A stretch of DNA of 38,304 bases from Candidatus Wallbacteria bacterium (GTDB lineage: Bacteria > Muiribacteriota > UBA6191 > JACPRK01). Shown piece by piece: positions 17,601 to 25,529 of the stretch. The notes beneath the pieces are model-generated. The model was not told where the DNA came from and ran no database searches. It saw only the letters and a list, made by a program, of their open reading frames with translations. How positions within the stretch are numbered: position 1 is the first letter of the stretch; each line of letters starts with the position of its first letter. Made by a program: the position numbers and the translations under genes. The stretch lies in NCBI GenBank assembly GCA_016213845.1, contig JACQZN010000002.1:1-38304 (forward strand), read 5' to 3'.

Positions 17601-19462
17601 TTCTTCTTCCCAACGGCCTTCCCCAGCACGTCGGCGGCGGCGCTGACGACCTTGCCCAGGTTGTCGTCCAGGCCCTTGTTGGCCAGGAAACCCTCTACGT
17701 TCTGCCGCATCTGCATACCCTTGGAGAAGGCCTCGGCCATGCGGCCGAAGGTCTCCGGGTCGCCGTAGATGGTGAAGTCGCCCCGGCTCAGCATGCTGCC
17801 CATCGCGCGGGCGCGCTCGATCTCGACCTGGCCGCTCACCTCGATCTGCTTGAGGCGCACCTGAAGCTCGATGGCCGCCTTGCCGAACTTCTCCTGCATC
17901 TCGAGGCGCTTGGACTCCACGTCGACCTTCTGTTGCTCGACTTCAACGAGCCGCTGCTGCACGTTGACGGCGACCATCTGCTCGGCCTGCAGACCTTCGG
18001 CGCGCTTCTTGGCGGCCTCGGACTCGGCCTCGGCGGCCTTGAGCCGGGCTTCGTACTCGGCCTGGGCGGCGGCCTTCTTCGCCTCGGCTTCTTTCTGGAT
18101 GGTGTACGCCGTGGCGTCTGCCTTGCGCTGCTCGCGGACCAGCTCCTGCTCGGCGGCCTTCGACGCCGCGATCAGTTTCTGATCGCCCTCGCGCTCGGCG
18201 GCGCTGGTAATCTTCACGGTCTCCACGTCCTGCGCGGCTTTCTCGCGCATCGCCAGCTTCGCGTACTGCTCTTGCTCGGCCTCGGCGCGCTTGGCCTGGG
18301 CCAGGGCGACTGCGAGGGCTTTTTCCTGGTTGGCGGTCTCGATCGCCTTCTGCTTGTCGACCTCTGTCAGCTCGCGCTGGCGCTCGGCTTCCTTGACCTT
18401 CTTCTCGGCTTCGATCATCGCCATCTCGATGGCGTTGGACTTGGCGACTTCGACCAGCTCACGCTGGCGCTCGCTCTCGAGCACCTTCTGCTGGGCCTCG
18501 AGATCGGCCGCCTTGAGCGCCCGGGTCTTTTCGACCTCGCGGGCGGCGACGGCCTGCTCCTGCTCGATCTGGGCCTGGCGCGCCTCGGCCTCGCGCAGCG
18601 CTTTCACCTTGGCGATCTCGGAGGACTGGGACGCTTCGGCCTCGGCCTGCTGGCGCTCCAGCAGCAGGATCTCCAGCTTCGTCTGGACGTTGCGCTCCTT
18701 CATCATCTTCTGGGCGTCCTGCTCCAGCTCGTTGCGGCGCACGGCGGCGTCGGTGGTGATCTCGGTGATGCGCTTGAGGCCCTGGGCGTCGAACACGTTG
18801 TCGGCCTTGAGGTTCTTCGGGTCGGTCTGGTCGAGCTTGGAGATCGTGACGGTCTCCAGGGTGAGGCCGTTGTGCTTCAGGTCGGGCTCGACCTGCTGCT
18901 TGACCTCGCCGGCGAACTCGTTGCGGCGGGTGTTGAGCTCCTCCAGGGTCTTGTTGGCGGCCACGCTGCGCAGGGCGCTGATCAGCTTGTCGTTGACGAG
19001 GTTGGCGATCCGCTGCGGGTCGTCGGCGAGGTTGCCGAGGGAGCGCGCGGCGTTCTGGATGTCCTCGGATTGGGGCAACACGCGGATGTAAAATTCGGCC
19101 TTGAGGTCGGCGCGGAGCTTGTCGGCCGTGATGAGGGAATCGGGCCCCGAGCGGTCGACGTCGAGCCGCATCGTCGTGAGCGGGACCTTCACCAGCTCGT
19201 GGACGACGGGGATGATGAGGGCGCCGCCGTCGAGGATGACCTTGGTGCCGCCCATGCCGGTCTTGACGAAGGCCTCGTTGGCTGCGGCGCGCACGTAGAG
19301 CCGGGTGATGGTGACGACCGTGATGCCGCCGACCAGCATCGTGGCGCCGAAGCCGCTCACCAGGAGCTGTCCGCCCGTTCCCAGGGCCGCGCCGAGCGAG
19401 CCGACCATGAAGGGGGCCACCGTGAAGACGATTGCGATTCCGACCCAGACGAACATCCTCAT
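17594..19462 (-). CDS. Flotillin / YqiK-like SPFH membrane protein
   Basis: This is a 622-residue inner-membrane protein. Two hydrophobic segments lie near residues 4-22 and 31-52. An SPFH (band 7) domain follows at about 55-240 (ITADKLRADLKAEFYIRV, NLVNDKLISALRSVAANKTL). A very long Ala/Glu/Lys/Gln-rich coiled coil runs from about 245 to 545, and a C-terminal segment with FTIYGDPETF ends in VGKKKE. This matches bacterial flotillins such as YqiK, which are scaffolds for membrane microdomains. The coiled coil is longer than in E. coli YqiK (553 residues). The ATG at 19462 lies one base after the stop of the NfeD-like gene and has GGAG upstream, so translation is probably coupled. The TAG stop is the first unit of heptamer element 2. 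Confidence 0.9.
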   Translation of the reverse strand: MRMFVWVGIAIVFTVAPFMVGSLGAALGTGGQLLVSGFGATMLVGGITVVTITRLYVRAAANEAFVKTGMGGTKVILDGGALIIPVVHELVKVPLTTMRLDVDRSGPDSLITADKLRADLKAEFYIRVLPQSEDIQNAARSLGNLADDPQRIANLVNDKLISALRSVAANKTLEELNTRRNEFAGEVKQQVEPDLKHNGLTLETVTISKLDQTDPKNLKADNVFDAQGLKRITEITTDAAVRRNELEQDAQKMMKERNVQTKLEILLLERQQAEAEASQSSEIAKVKALREAEARQAQIEQEQAVAAREVEKTRALKAADLEAQQKVLESERQRELVEVAKSNAIEMAMIEAEKKVKEAERQRELTEVDKQKAIETANQEKALAVALAQAKRAEAEQEQYAKLAMREKAAQDVETVKITSAAEREGDQKLIAASKAAEQELVREQRKADATAYTIQKEAEAKKAAAQAEYEARLKAAEAESEAAKKRAEGLQAEQMVAVNVQQRLVEVEQQKVDVESKRLEMQEKFGKAAIELQVRLKQIEVSGQVEIERARAMGSMLSRGDFTIYGDPETFGRMAEAFSKGMQMRQNVEGFLANKGLDDNLGKVVSAAADVLGKAVGKKKE

Positions 19463-19463
19463 G

Positions 19464-20330
19464 TCACTTCACTCCGGTCCTTTCACCAGGCTGTCTCCGC
19501 CGTCTCGCAGGCCGCCCTGCCCGCTCTCCGGACACAGTCCTCGTCATTGTTCTATCCTCGATGGACCCGCGGGAGCCAGTCACTCCTTCGGCGTCGAAGG
19601 GCTCGGCGAGGTAGCGGCCGGCCGCTTCGTCGTACGAGAGTAGCACGATCGCAGCGCCCATCTCGAACCGCGAGCCCTCGGGTGCCTGCACTCGCACCTC
19701 CAGCAGGTTGCGGTGCGCGTCATAGAGCTGCGCGTAGCCGTCCCGTGGCCCCATCAGCGTCGTCACCTTCGCCGTCAGCCCGACGCAGGCGTCCCGGCCC
19801 AGCGCGTACGTCTCGGCCCTGGGCAGGATGCGGGAGAACACGCGGGCGAATCCGCGGGAGGCCGTCAACCCGCCGGCCGTCGCCAGCACCAGCGATATCC
19901 AGACGAAAGCCCCAGGCGCCATCCAGCGCGCCAGGAAGCCGTTGGCGGCAAGCCCGATGAACCCGAACGCCAGGAAGAGCACCACCATCACGATCGAAAG
20001 CGGCGCCCGATCGCCGCCCGGAATGGCCAGCGCCGTCGCCAGCCACCCGGCCGCAGCGTGTCCCTCGTGGGCCAGCTCGTGCTCCAGGTCAGTTTCGGCG
20101 CCGTGCTCGATGTCGTGGTCCAGCTCGGCATCGCCGGCCTCGACGTGCGCCTCCACGTCATGCCCGTCCAGCTCGACATCGCCGGCCTCGACTTCAGCGT
20201 CGGCGTCGCCCTCGGCGTCATGATCTCCGCCGCTGTGCGAATCCGCCCCCAGCGTCGCCACCGTCGACAGCAGGCACGCCGCGACGATCGGAAGCTCGAA
20301 GATCAGGTTCCACCATGCCAGGAAGTTCAC
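19464..20330 (-). CDS. NfeD/YqiJ-like membrane protein with acidic His-rich loop
   Basis: This is a 288-residue membrane protein, partner of the following flotillin. It begins with a GTG (20330; GGGAG upstream) and an N-terminal hydrophobic segment (LIFELPIVAACLLSTVATL). An Asp/Glu/His-rich insert covers about residues 31-92 and contains internal repeats (VEAGDVELDGHDVEAHVEAG and similar). Two further membrane segments follow (about 108-150), then a C-terminal OB-fold-like domain (LGRDACVGLTAKVTTLMGPRDG). Pairing with a flotillin gene is the hallmark of the NfeD/YqiJ family. The tail after about 250 is Arg-rich and disordered. The acidic His-rich loop is unusual and could bind divalent metal (inference). 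Confidence 0.8.
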   Translation of the reverse strand: MNFLAWWNLIFELPIVAACLLSTVATLGADSHSGGDHDAEGDADAEVEAGDVELDGHDVEAHVEAGDAELDHDIEHGAETDLEHELAHEGHAAAGWLATALAIPGGDRAPLSIVMVVLFLAFGFIGLAANGFLARWMAPGAFVWISLVLATAGGLTASRGFARVFSRILPRAETYALGRDACVGLTAKVTTLMGPRDGYAQLYDAHRNLLEVRVQAPEGSRFEMGAAIVLLSYDEAAGRYLAEPFDAEGVTGSRGSIEDRTMTRTVSGERAGRPARRRRQPGERTGVK

Positions 20331-20393
20331 GAGTGGCTCCCCAGTCCGCCGGACAACGGCCTTGCCGATCCCAGCGCTCGAGCGGGCGCCGCG

Positions 20394-20422
20394 AGTATAG
20401 CATGGGGAGAAGTAGCGAGTAG
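20394..20422 (-). promoter_or_regulatory. Possible promoter of the NfeD-flotillin pair
   Basis: The minus strand reads TATACT (20399-20394), a five-of-six match to the -10 hexamer. With a 17-base spacer the -35 position falls on CTACTC, a unit of the adjacent heptamer array, not on a TTGACA-like hexamer. The predicted leader is about 57 bases. This is weak evidence, resting on the -10 only. Confidence 0.3.
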
Positions 20423-20592
20423 TGAGTAGTGAGTAGAGGGGCGGCCCGTGGCGATTCTCGAGTCGAGATGTCTGTCGAGTCCTCGAACGAGCTCGGACGG
20501 CGTGGAGACGGAGCCTGACCAGCTTCCGAACCGTCCATTCTCGGATGGTCCACAGCGCTACTCACTACTCGCTACTCGCTACTCGCTACTCC
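20412..20592. repeat. Inverted heptamer-array element 3 (divergent intergenic)
   Basis: The left arm at 20412-20436 is GTAGCGA, GTAGTGA, GTAGTGA and GTAG. The right arm at 20558-20592 is CTACTCA, three CTACTCG and CTACTCC, all perfect 7-bp steps. The roughly 121-bp centre shows no gene. The arms have the same relative orientation as in elements 1 and 2, although here both flanking genes point away. The pyrimidine-rich arm therefore again lies 5' of the rimJ-like gene. Confidence 0.9.
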
Positions 20593-20609
20593 CATGCTAC
20601 CCTGCCCCC

Positions 20610-21191
20610 GTGCGCCTTCCCGTCCTCGAAACGGAGCGTCTTGTCGTGCGGCTCGGAGCCGAGTCCGAGGCTGCCAGGATCCTCCGATACTTCGACGAGA
20701 ACCGTGACCACCTGGCTCCGACCGACCCGATCCGGCCAGACGGCTTCTTCACCGAGAGCTACTGGCGCTCGCAGCTCGCCAGGAACACCGAGGACTTCCT
20801 CGCCGGTCGCTCCATGCGGACGTTCCTCTTCCCCCGAAGCGAGCCGCACCGCGTCATCGGCACTGCCAATCTGAGCGAGATCATCCGCGGCTGCTTCCAC
20901 TCCTGCTTTCTTGGCTACGGTATCGAGGCCGCGTCCGAAGGCCGGGGACTGATGCACGAGGCGCTCTCAGCGCTGATCCGGCACGCCTTCGAGTCGCTTG
21001 GCCTCCACCGCGTCTCCGCCAACTACATGCCGCACAACGTCCGCAGCGGACGTCTGCTGCGCCGGCTCGGCTTCGCGGTCGACGGATACGCCCGCGACTA
21101 CTTGCTCATCGCCGGCCGCTGGGAAGACCATGTCCTGACCAGCCTCCTCAACCCCGCCTGGCGGCCGCCAGACCCGGCGGCGAAGCCATGA
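20610..21191 (+). CDS. GNAT acetyltransferase, RimJ/RimL-like
   Basis: This is a 193-residue GNAT-fold N-acetyltransferase; E. coli RimJ is 194 residues. It begins LETERLVVRL, the usual RimJ/RimL opening, so I use the GTG at 20610 rather than the in-frame sequence inside the repeat upstream. The acetyl-CoA-binding motif is EGRGLMHEA (110-118). The conserved N143-x-R-S-x-R-LLRRLGF helix follows. Family members acetylate ribosomal-protein N-termini or small amines such as antibiotics and amino acids. Its stop overlaps the next ATG (ATGA), so it heads a coupled operon of modification enzymes. That context makes a metabolite substrate as plausible as a ribosomal protein. Confidence 0.85.
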   Translation: MRLPVLETERLVVRLGAESEAARILRYFDENRDHLAPTDPIRPDGFFTESYWRSQLARNTEDFLAGRSMRTFLFPRSEPHRVIGTANLSEIIRGCFHSCFLGYGIEAASEGRGLMHEALSALIRHAFESLGLHRVSANYMPHNVRSGRLLRRLGFAVDGYARDYLLIAGRWEDHVLTSLLNPAWRPPDPAAKP

Positions 21192-21949
21192 TCGAAGAAC
21201 CGCTACAGCGCCACTTCACGCTGCGCGCTCCGGCCTTCGAGCGCTCCGCAGGCTGGATCTCCGACCCGGGCCTCCTTCAGGCCATCACCTCTGCCGTCCG
21301 GCTCCCGCCATCCGCCCGGCTGCTCGATGTCTGCTGCGGGACGGGCATCGTCGGCGCCGCCTTTCGCGAGCTCGTCGGGCGCGTCGAAGGCCTCGATCTG
21401 ACCGAGGCGATGCTGGCGATCGCCCGCAAGCACCTCGACGCCGTCCACAGGGGCTCCGCTCACCAGATGCCCTTCGCGGCTGGCGCCTTCGACGCGGTCG
21501 TCAGCCGCCAGGCCTGGCATCTGCTCGAAGACCCGGCGCTGGCCGTCCGCGAGATGGCCCGCGTCCTGGCTCCCGGCGGTCACCTCATCTACGCCCACGC
21601 CGTCCCCTACGGCGCCGCCGACGAGGCCTGGATGCGCCAGGTCTTCCTGGCTCGACAGCCACTGGCCACCGGCTTCCTCCTGGAGTCCGACCTGCGCCAC
21701 CTGCTGTCGAAGGCCGGCCTCGAGCGCGTCTGCGTCACCGAGCATCTTCTCTGGGAGTCGATCGACCGCTGGCTCGACGTCCCCGACCTCTCCCAGCCCA
21801 CGCAAGAACAGATCCGCGCCTGCTACCGCAACATCCCCGCAGAGACCGCGGCCGTCCACCCCATCGAGTTCTCGACCAGCGGTTCGATCCGTGACCAGTG
21901 GCGGTGGGTCGTCATCTCCGCCACCAAACCCAGAGGAGACGCGCCGTGA
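21188..21949 (+). CDS. Class I SAM-dependent methyltransferase (copy 1)
   Basis: This is a 253-residue soluble methyltransferase of the UbiE/Methyltransf_11 type. Motif I is LLDVCCGTG (45-53), with Cys-Cys where GCG is usual. The acidic residue binding the SAM ribose is Asp70. FDAVVSRQAWHLL and VLAPGGHLIYAHAV follow as motifs II-III. The C-terminal part (LLWESIDRWLD ... IRDQWRWVVISATKP) is the likely substrate-binding cap. The ATG overlaps the preceding stop by four bases. The next gene is a clear paralogue, so the pair arose by tandem duplication. The methyl acceptor is unknown. Confidence 0.88.
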   Translation: MIEEPLQRHFTLRAPAFERSAGWISDPGLLQAITSAVRLPPSARLLDVCCGTGIVGAAFRELVGRVEGLDLTEAMLAIARKHLDAVHRGSAHQMPFAAGAFDAVVSRQAWHLLEDPALAVREMARVLAPGGHLIYAHAVPYGAADEAWMRQVFLARQPLATGFLLESDLRHLLSKAGLERVCVTEHLLWESIDRWLDVPDLSQPTQEQIRACYRNIPAETAAVHPIEFSTSGSIRDQWRWVVISATKPRGDAP

Positions 21950-22698
21950 CCGGCTCGGCCCGGGACCCGAGCATCCGCGCCCAGTTCACGGCCCGCGCCC
22001 CCGTCTACGACGACGTCAGCGCCTGGGTCACCGATCCCGGCATGCTCGCCGCCATTGTCGGCGCTTGCCAGGCCCCGCGCACGGCCTCCCTCCTGGACGT
22101 CTGCTGCGGGACCGGCGCCGTCGGCGGCGCCTTCCGCGGCCGCGTCGCCCGCGTCACGGGCATCGATCTGACGCTGGAGATGCTTCGCCGCGCCTCCGTC
22201 CGCTTGGACGCCGCCGCCCAGGCCTCGGCCATCGCGCTCCCCTTCGCAGACGCCACGTTCGACGCGGTCGTCATTCGCCAGGCGCTCCACTTCGTCTTCG
22301 GCCCCGAGCGCGCGGTGCGTGAGATGTTCCGCGTGCTCAGACCGGGCGGACAGCTTGTGCTCTGCCACCGCATCCCCTACGGCCCGGACGCCGCCTGGTG
22401 GGAGCGCGTCAACCGGGCCAAGCAGGAGCTGGCTTGCAACTTCTTCATCGAAAACGACCTGCGTCGCCTCATCGCCGAGGCAGGCTTCGAGCGCCTCGCC
22501 TTGACGGACTACTTCCTCTGGGAGTCCATCCAGGCCTGGATGGACAGCCCCGAGGCGCGCGCCGCCACCGAGCGTGTCTTCGACCTCTACCGCTCTGCTC
22601 CGGACCAGGTCGTCCGGCTTCGAGGCATCACCATCGGCGCTACCGAGATCCGGGACCGCTGGAGATGGGCCATCTTCTCGGCCTTCAAGCCCGCGTGA
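21946..22698 (+). CDS. Class I SAM-dependent methyltransferase (copy 2)
   Basis: This is a 250-residue paralogue of the preceding gene. The shared signatures are DPGML near the N-terminus, LLDVCCGTG (49-57), the acidic Asp74 and the C-terminal IRDRWRWAIFSAFKP. I choose the GTG at 21946, which forms a GTGA overlap with the preceding stop and has AGAGGAG seven bases upstream. The open frame extends back to 21898, but that part lies inside the previous gene. Two adjacent diverged copies suggest sequential methylations or a heterodimer; the substrate is not identified. Confidence 0.88.
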   Translation: MTGSARDPSIRAQFTARAPVYDDVSAWVTDPGMLAAIVGACQAPRTASLLDVCCGTGAVGGAFRGRVARVTGIDLTLEMLRRASVRLDAAAQASAIALPFADATFDAVVIRQALHFVFGPERAVREMFRVLRPGGQLVLCHRIPYGPDAAWWERVNRAKQELACNFFIENDLRRLIAEAGFERLALTDYFLWESIQAWMDSPEARAATERVFDLYRSAPDQVVRLRGITIGATEIRDRWRWAIFSAFKPA

Positions 22699-23957
22699 GC
22701 GCTCCGTCGCCCACCCTGCGCGAACGCGTCAAGGACGTCGTCGTCATCGCCTCCAGCTCCCGAGGCGGCTCCAGCCTCCTGGCCGAGATCCTGCGCCGCA
22801 TCCCCGGACTGCTCCATTTCCACGGCGAGGTCAACCCCTTCTTCGTGCTCGCCGGGCTCGCCTTCCCCGAGAGCCGCACGGGCTCCGACCGCCTCGACGC
22901 CTCTCACCTGGCACTGGAGCCCCAGGTGCGCGCCCTGGACCGGTTGCTGCTGGAAGATTGCGGCTTGCCGGTAGACGACCTCACCGCGCCGGACATACGG
23001 AGCCGATTTATCCAACGACTCCTTTGGAGACTGGCCGCCCAGTGGCCCGGCCTCGACGTGCGCCCCGACGAGCTCGAGGACGCGCTCGACCGTGCCCTTC
23101 GCACGACGACCCCAGCCGACGCCTCTGGCCTCCACCTGAGAGTCCTGCTCGCGCTCCGCCCTCGACACCCGGGCATCAACCCTTACTACTACGACATCGC
23201 ACGCGACCGCGTCCGCGAGGCCGACCCCACCATTCCCTTCCCGGACGGCCCCCACGCCGACCGCGTCGTCGAAGAGCCACCCTTCATCACGCCGCCCCCG
23301 ACACGACCGCCATCGCCCGAGGAGCTCGAACACCATCCGCTCGTCATCAAGACCCCCAGCAACGCCTACCGCCTCCCCTTCCTCGCGGGCTTCTTCCCGC
23401 GGGCCCGCTTCCGCGTCCTGCACCTCACGCGCAACGCCGCGGCCTCCATCAACGGCCTCTTCGACGGCTGGCGCCACCTGGGCTTCTTCTCCCACCCGTT
23501 CCCGGGCCGTCTCGCCATCCCGGGCTACTCCGACGTCTGCGGACCCTGGGCCGCCGACTGGTGGAAGTTCGACCTGCCCCCGGGCTGGGAGGCCTTCACC
23601 CATCGCCCCCTGACCGAGGTCTGCGCCTTCCAGTGGCGCTCCGCCCACGAGGCCACGCTCGACTTCCTGGAGCACCGCCCCGTCGATTCACACCGCCTCG
23701 CCTTCGAGCAGATCCTGGAGCCGCGGACGCGCACCGACGCGCTGAAGTCGCTGGCCCAGTGGCTCGGCGTACCTCTCGAAGCACCGGCCGCCACAGAGAT
23801 CTTCGCGCAGCTGCCGGTCATCATGGCAACCGAACACCCCAGGAACCATCGCTGGCTAGAGCGCGCGGAGATGCTCGAGCCGGTCCTGGCTTCGCCACCC
23901 CTGCGAGACACGATGCGGAGGCTCGGCTATGACGACGTCCCCGACACCTGGCTCTGA
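22695..23957 (+). CDS. P-loop sulfotransferase
   Basis: This is a 420-residue PAPS-dependent sulfotransferase-family protein. The 5'-phosphosulfate-binding loop is SSSRGGSSLL (20-29), after a beta strand VVVIA. The 3'-phosphate-binding element is RVLHLTRNAAASINGLFDG near 238-256, matching the usual R..hxxxxR...S pattern. Later motifs (FQWRSAHEATLDFL, HRLAFEQIL) fit the family's substrate and dimer region. The GTG at 22695 overlaps the preceding stop as GTGA; the frame is open upstream only inside the methyltransferase gene. ATP sulfurylase and APS kinase, which make PAPS, are encoded 7-9 kb downstream on the other strand. The acceptor is probably the product of this operon (inference). Confidence 0.87.
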   Translation: MSAPSPTLRERVKDVVVIASSSRGGSSLLAEILRRIPGLLHFHGEVNPFFVLAGLAFPESRTGSDRLDASHLALEPQVRALDRLLLEDCGLPVDDLTAPDIRSRFIQRLLWRLAAQWPGLDVRPDELEDALDRALRTTTPADASGLHLRVLLALRPRHPGINPYYYDIARDRVREADPTIPFPDGPHADRVVEEPPFITPPPTRPPSPEELEHHPLVIKTPSNAYRLPFLAGFFPRARFRVLHLTRNAAASINGLFDGWRHLGFFSHPFPGRLAIPGYSDVCGPWAADWWKFDLPPGWEAFTHRPLTEVCAFQWRSAHEATLDFLEHRPVDSHRLAFEQILEPRTRTDALKSLAQWLGVPLEAPAATEIFAQLPVIMATEHPRNHRWLERAEMLEPVLASPPLRDTMRRLGYDDVPDTWL

Positions 23958-24897
23958 ACCGCTGCCGGCCACCTACGGCGGCTCCAACTGGCGCTCCCGG
24001 AAGGGCTCCCACGCCGAGGACGTCGCCGCCGGTCGACTCTGGCACCGATGCGGCACCACCGACGAGTTCTCCCCACTGCGCGAGGTCATGCTCGCCTGGC
24101 CCCCCGACTCGATCGCCCATGCCGCGCCGCCCGACGCCTACCTCTTCCTGGAGCGCGTGGACCTTTCGACTCTCAGACGCCAGTTCGCTGCCGTCCGCGC
24201 CTTCTACGAATCGCAAGGCGTCGAGGTCCACGTCCTCCAGTCGCCACCGAACGCCTCCCCGAACATCCTCTTCCAGCGAGACCTCTACTTCGTCACCGGC
24301 GAGGGCGCCGCGCTCGCCCGCATGGCTTCCCCCCAGCGCGCCGGCGAAGAGCGTCTCGCCGCAGCCGCACTCGCCGCTGCCGGTATCCCAATCCTCGCAT
24401 CCCCGCGCGCCGAGGCGACCTTCGAGGGCGCCGACGCTCTCTGGCTGAACCGCTCGACCGTCGCCGTCGGCGTGGGCCGCCGCACCAACAACGAGGGCTT
24501 CGCGCAGCTCGCTCTCCTGCTCGCCCCGATGGGCGTGAAGCTCATCCTCGTCCCCCTCCCCGAGGGGCTCCAGCACCTCCTCGGCGCCGTCAACATCATC
24601 GACCGTGACCTCGCCGCCGTCGACTCCGAACGCACCACTCCCTTGATGCGCTCCCTCCTCGAGTCCCACGGCTACGAGCTCCTCGAACTAGGCCCCGCCC
24701 CCGAGGTCCGCGACGGCCGCGCGTTGAACTTCGTCACCCTCGCCCCACGCAAGCTCGTCATGCCCGCCGGCTGCCCCGCCGCCCGCGCCACCCTCGCCGC
24801 GCACGGCGTCCGCTGCCACGAGCTCGACGTCTCCCAGTACCTCCGCGCCGCCGGCGCCCTCGGCTGCCTCACCGGCATCCTGCTCCGGGCGGAATGA
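23929..24897 (+). CDS. Amidinotransferase/DDAH-fold hydrolase
   Basis: This is a 322-residue protein of the guanidine-group-modifying (amidinotransferase, DDAH, arginine deiminase) superfamily. The recognisable elements are FQRDLYF (Asp118), FEGADALW (Glu166, Asp169), GVGRRTNNEG (Arg184 region), LQHLLGAVN (catalytic His216) and the C-terminal nucleophile in LGCLTG (Cys313). Together they give the Asp/His/Cys set needed for chemistry on a guanidine or amidine. The start at 23929 has GGAGG upstream and overlaps the end of the sulfotransferase gene by 29 bases. Whether it hydrolyses or transfers the amidino group cannot be told from sequence. It is the last gene of the coupled operon. Confidence 0.83.
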   Translation: MTTSPTPGSEPLPATYGGSNWRSRKGSHAEDVAAGRLWHRCGTTDEFSPLREVMLAWPPDSIAHAAPPDAYLFLERVDLSTLRRQFAAVRAFYESQGVEVHVLQSPPNASPNILFQRDLYFVTGEGAALARMASPQRAGEERLAAAALAAAGIPILASPRAEATFEGADALWLNRSTVAVGVGRRTNNEGFAQLALLLAPMGVKLILVPLPEGLQHLLGAVNIIDRDLAAVDSERTTPLMRSLLESHGYELLELGPAPEVRDGRALNFVTLAPRKLVMPAGCPAARATLAAHGVRCHELDVSQYLRAAGALGCLTGILLRAE

Positions 24898-25403
24898 CGA
24901 GCGAAGCCTTCGAGAGAGCTCTCGACTCTTCGAGGCTCCTTGCCTGCCTTTCGATCCGCGCCGACGTCCGAGCACTGGCGAAGACCCGGTAGGAACGCGC
25001 GACCGTCACCCCATCGAGCGGGTCGAGCGCCGCGTCCCAGGGGATCGACCTGGGGCCTGGTCCGGCGAAGGCCTCGGGGAGGTTGTCGAGGGAGGCCACG
25101 CGCCCAGTGCCGGTGAGGGTCCTGAAGCGGCTGCCGGCCCTGTCGAAGGCGGCGGCGTCCGGAGCGCAGACAAACGACTCGAACGGTCCTTCGGAGCCTT
25201 TGCACGGCTTCGAGAACGGCAGGTGCCGCCGGTGGACTCGTCCCAGGACCAGAGTCGGGGCAGCCCGGGCGAGGTCGCCCGAGAGTCAGCGACTCCTGCA
25301 CGGCGGAGAGGCGACGTACCTCCGGCCTCAGGGCCGACAGTTCGGCCCGGACGCTGTAACGCGACAGGGTCGGCAAAGGCGGCCACGGCCCCGATCGTAG
25401 CAC
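24869..25403 (-). pseudogene. Frameshifted unidentified gene
   Basis: Two minus-strand frames join into one plausible protein. The first (from about 25403) reads RYSVRAELSALRPEVRRLSA, a helix- or coiled-coil-like start. The second is open from 25285 to 24869 and reads, for example, FESFVCAPDAAAFDRAGS, ASLDNLPEAFAGPGPRSIPW and DGVTVARSYRVFASARTS. Both have strong GC-ending codons. They differ by one base near 25266-25288, beside a perfect inverted repeat CGGGCGA/TCGCCCG (25266-25281), and a TGA (25288-25286) closes the second frame upstream. This is either a real pseudogene or a one-base error at a hairpin. The GTG at 25403 lies inside another hairpin, so the true start is uncertain. The 3' end overlaps the convergent operon by 29 bases. 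The family is not recognised. Confidence 0.45.
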
Positions 25404-25428
25404 CGGGCTCGCGACGGCGAGCCCGGTG
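25401..25428. terminator. Strong GC hairpin downstream of the nitrite reductase gene
   Basis: This is a perfect 12-bp stem, CACCGGGCTCGC paired with GCGAGCCCGGTG, with a 4-base loop. It lies about 100 bases downstream of the octahaem gene stop on the minus strand. There is no T-tract, so it is terminator-like rather than a classical intrinsic terminator. The remaining gap 25429-25529 shows nothing else. Confidence 0.45.
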
Positions 25429-25529
25429 CCGTGGTTCAGGGTGAGCGGCGGGCAGGATATCCGGGTACGAGGATGTATGCAGAGAGCCGAAGCGCGGAAT
25501 CCTCGTGGACCCGTCCCTTTCCCTGGCCG

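Noticed and set aside
17549..19960. Plus-strand frame rich in Leu and Gly opposite the flotillin gene
   Set aside because: It is the mirror of the Ala/Glu/Lys coiled coil and has no independent start signal.
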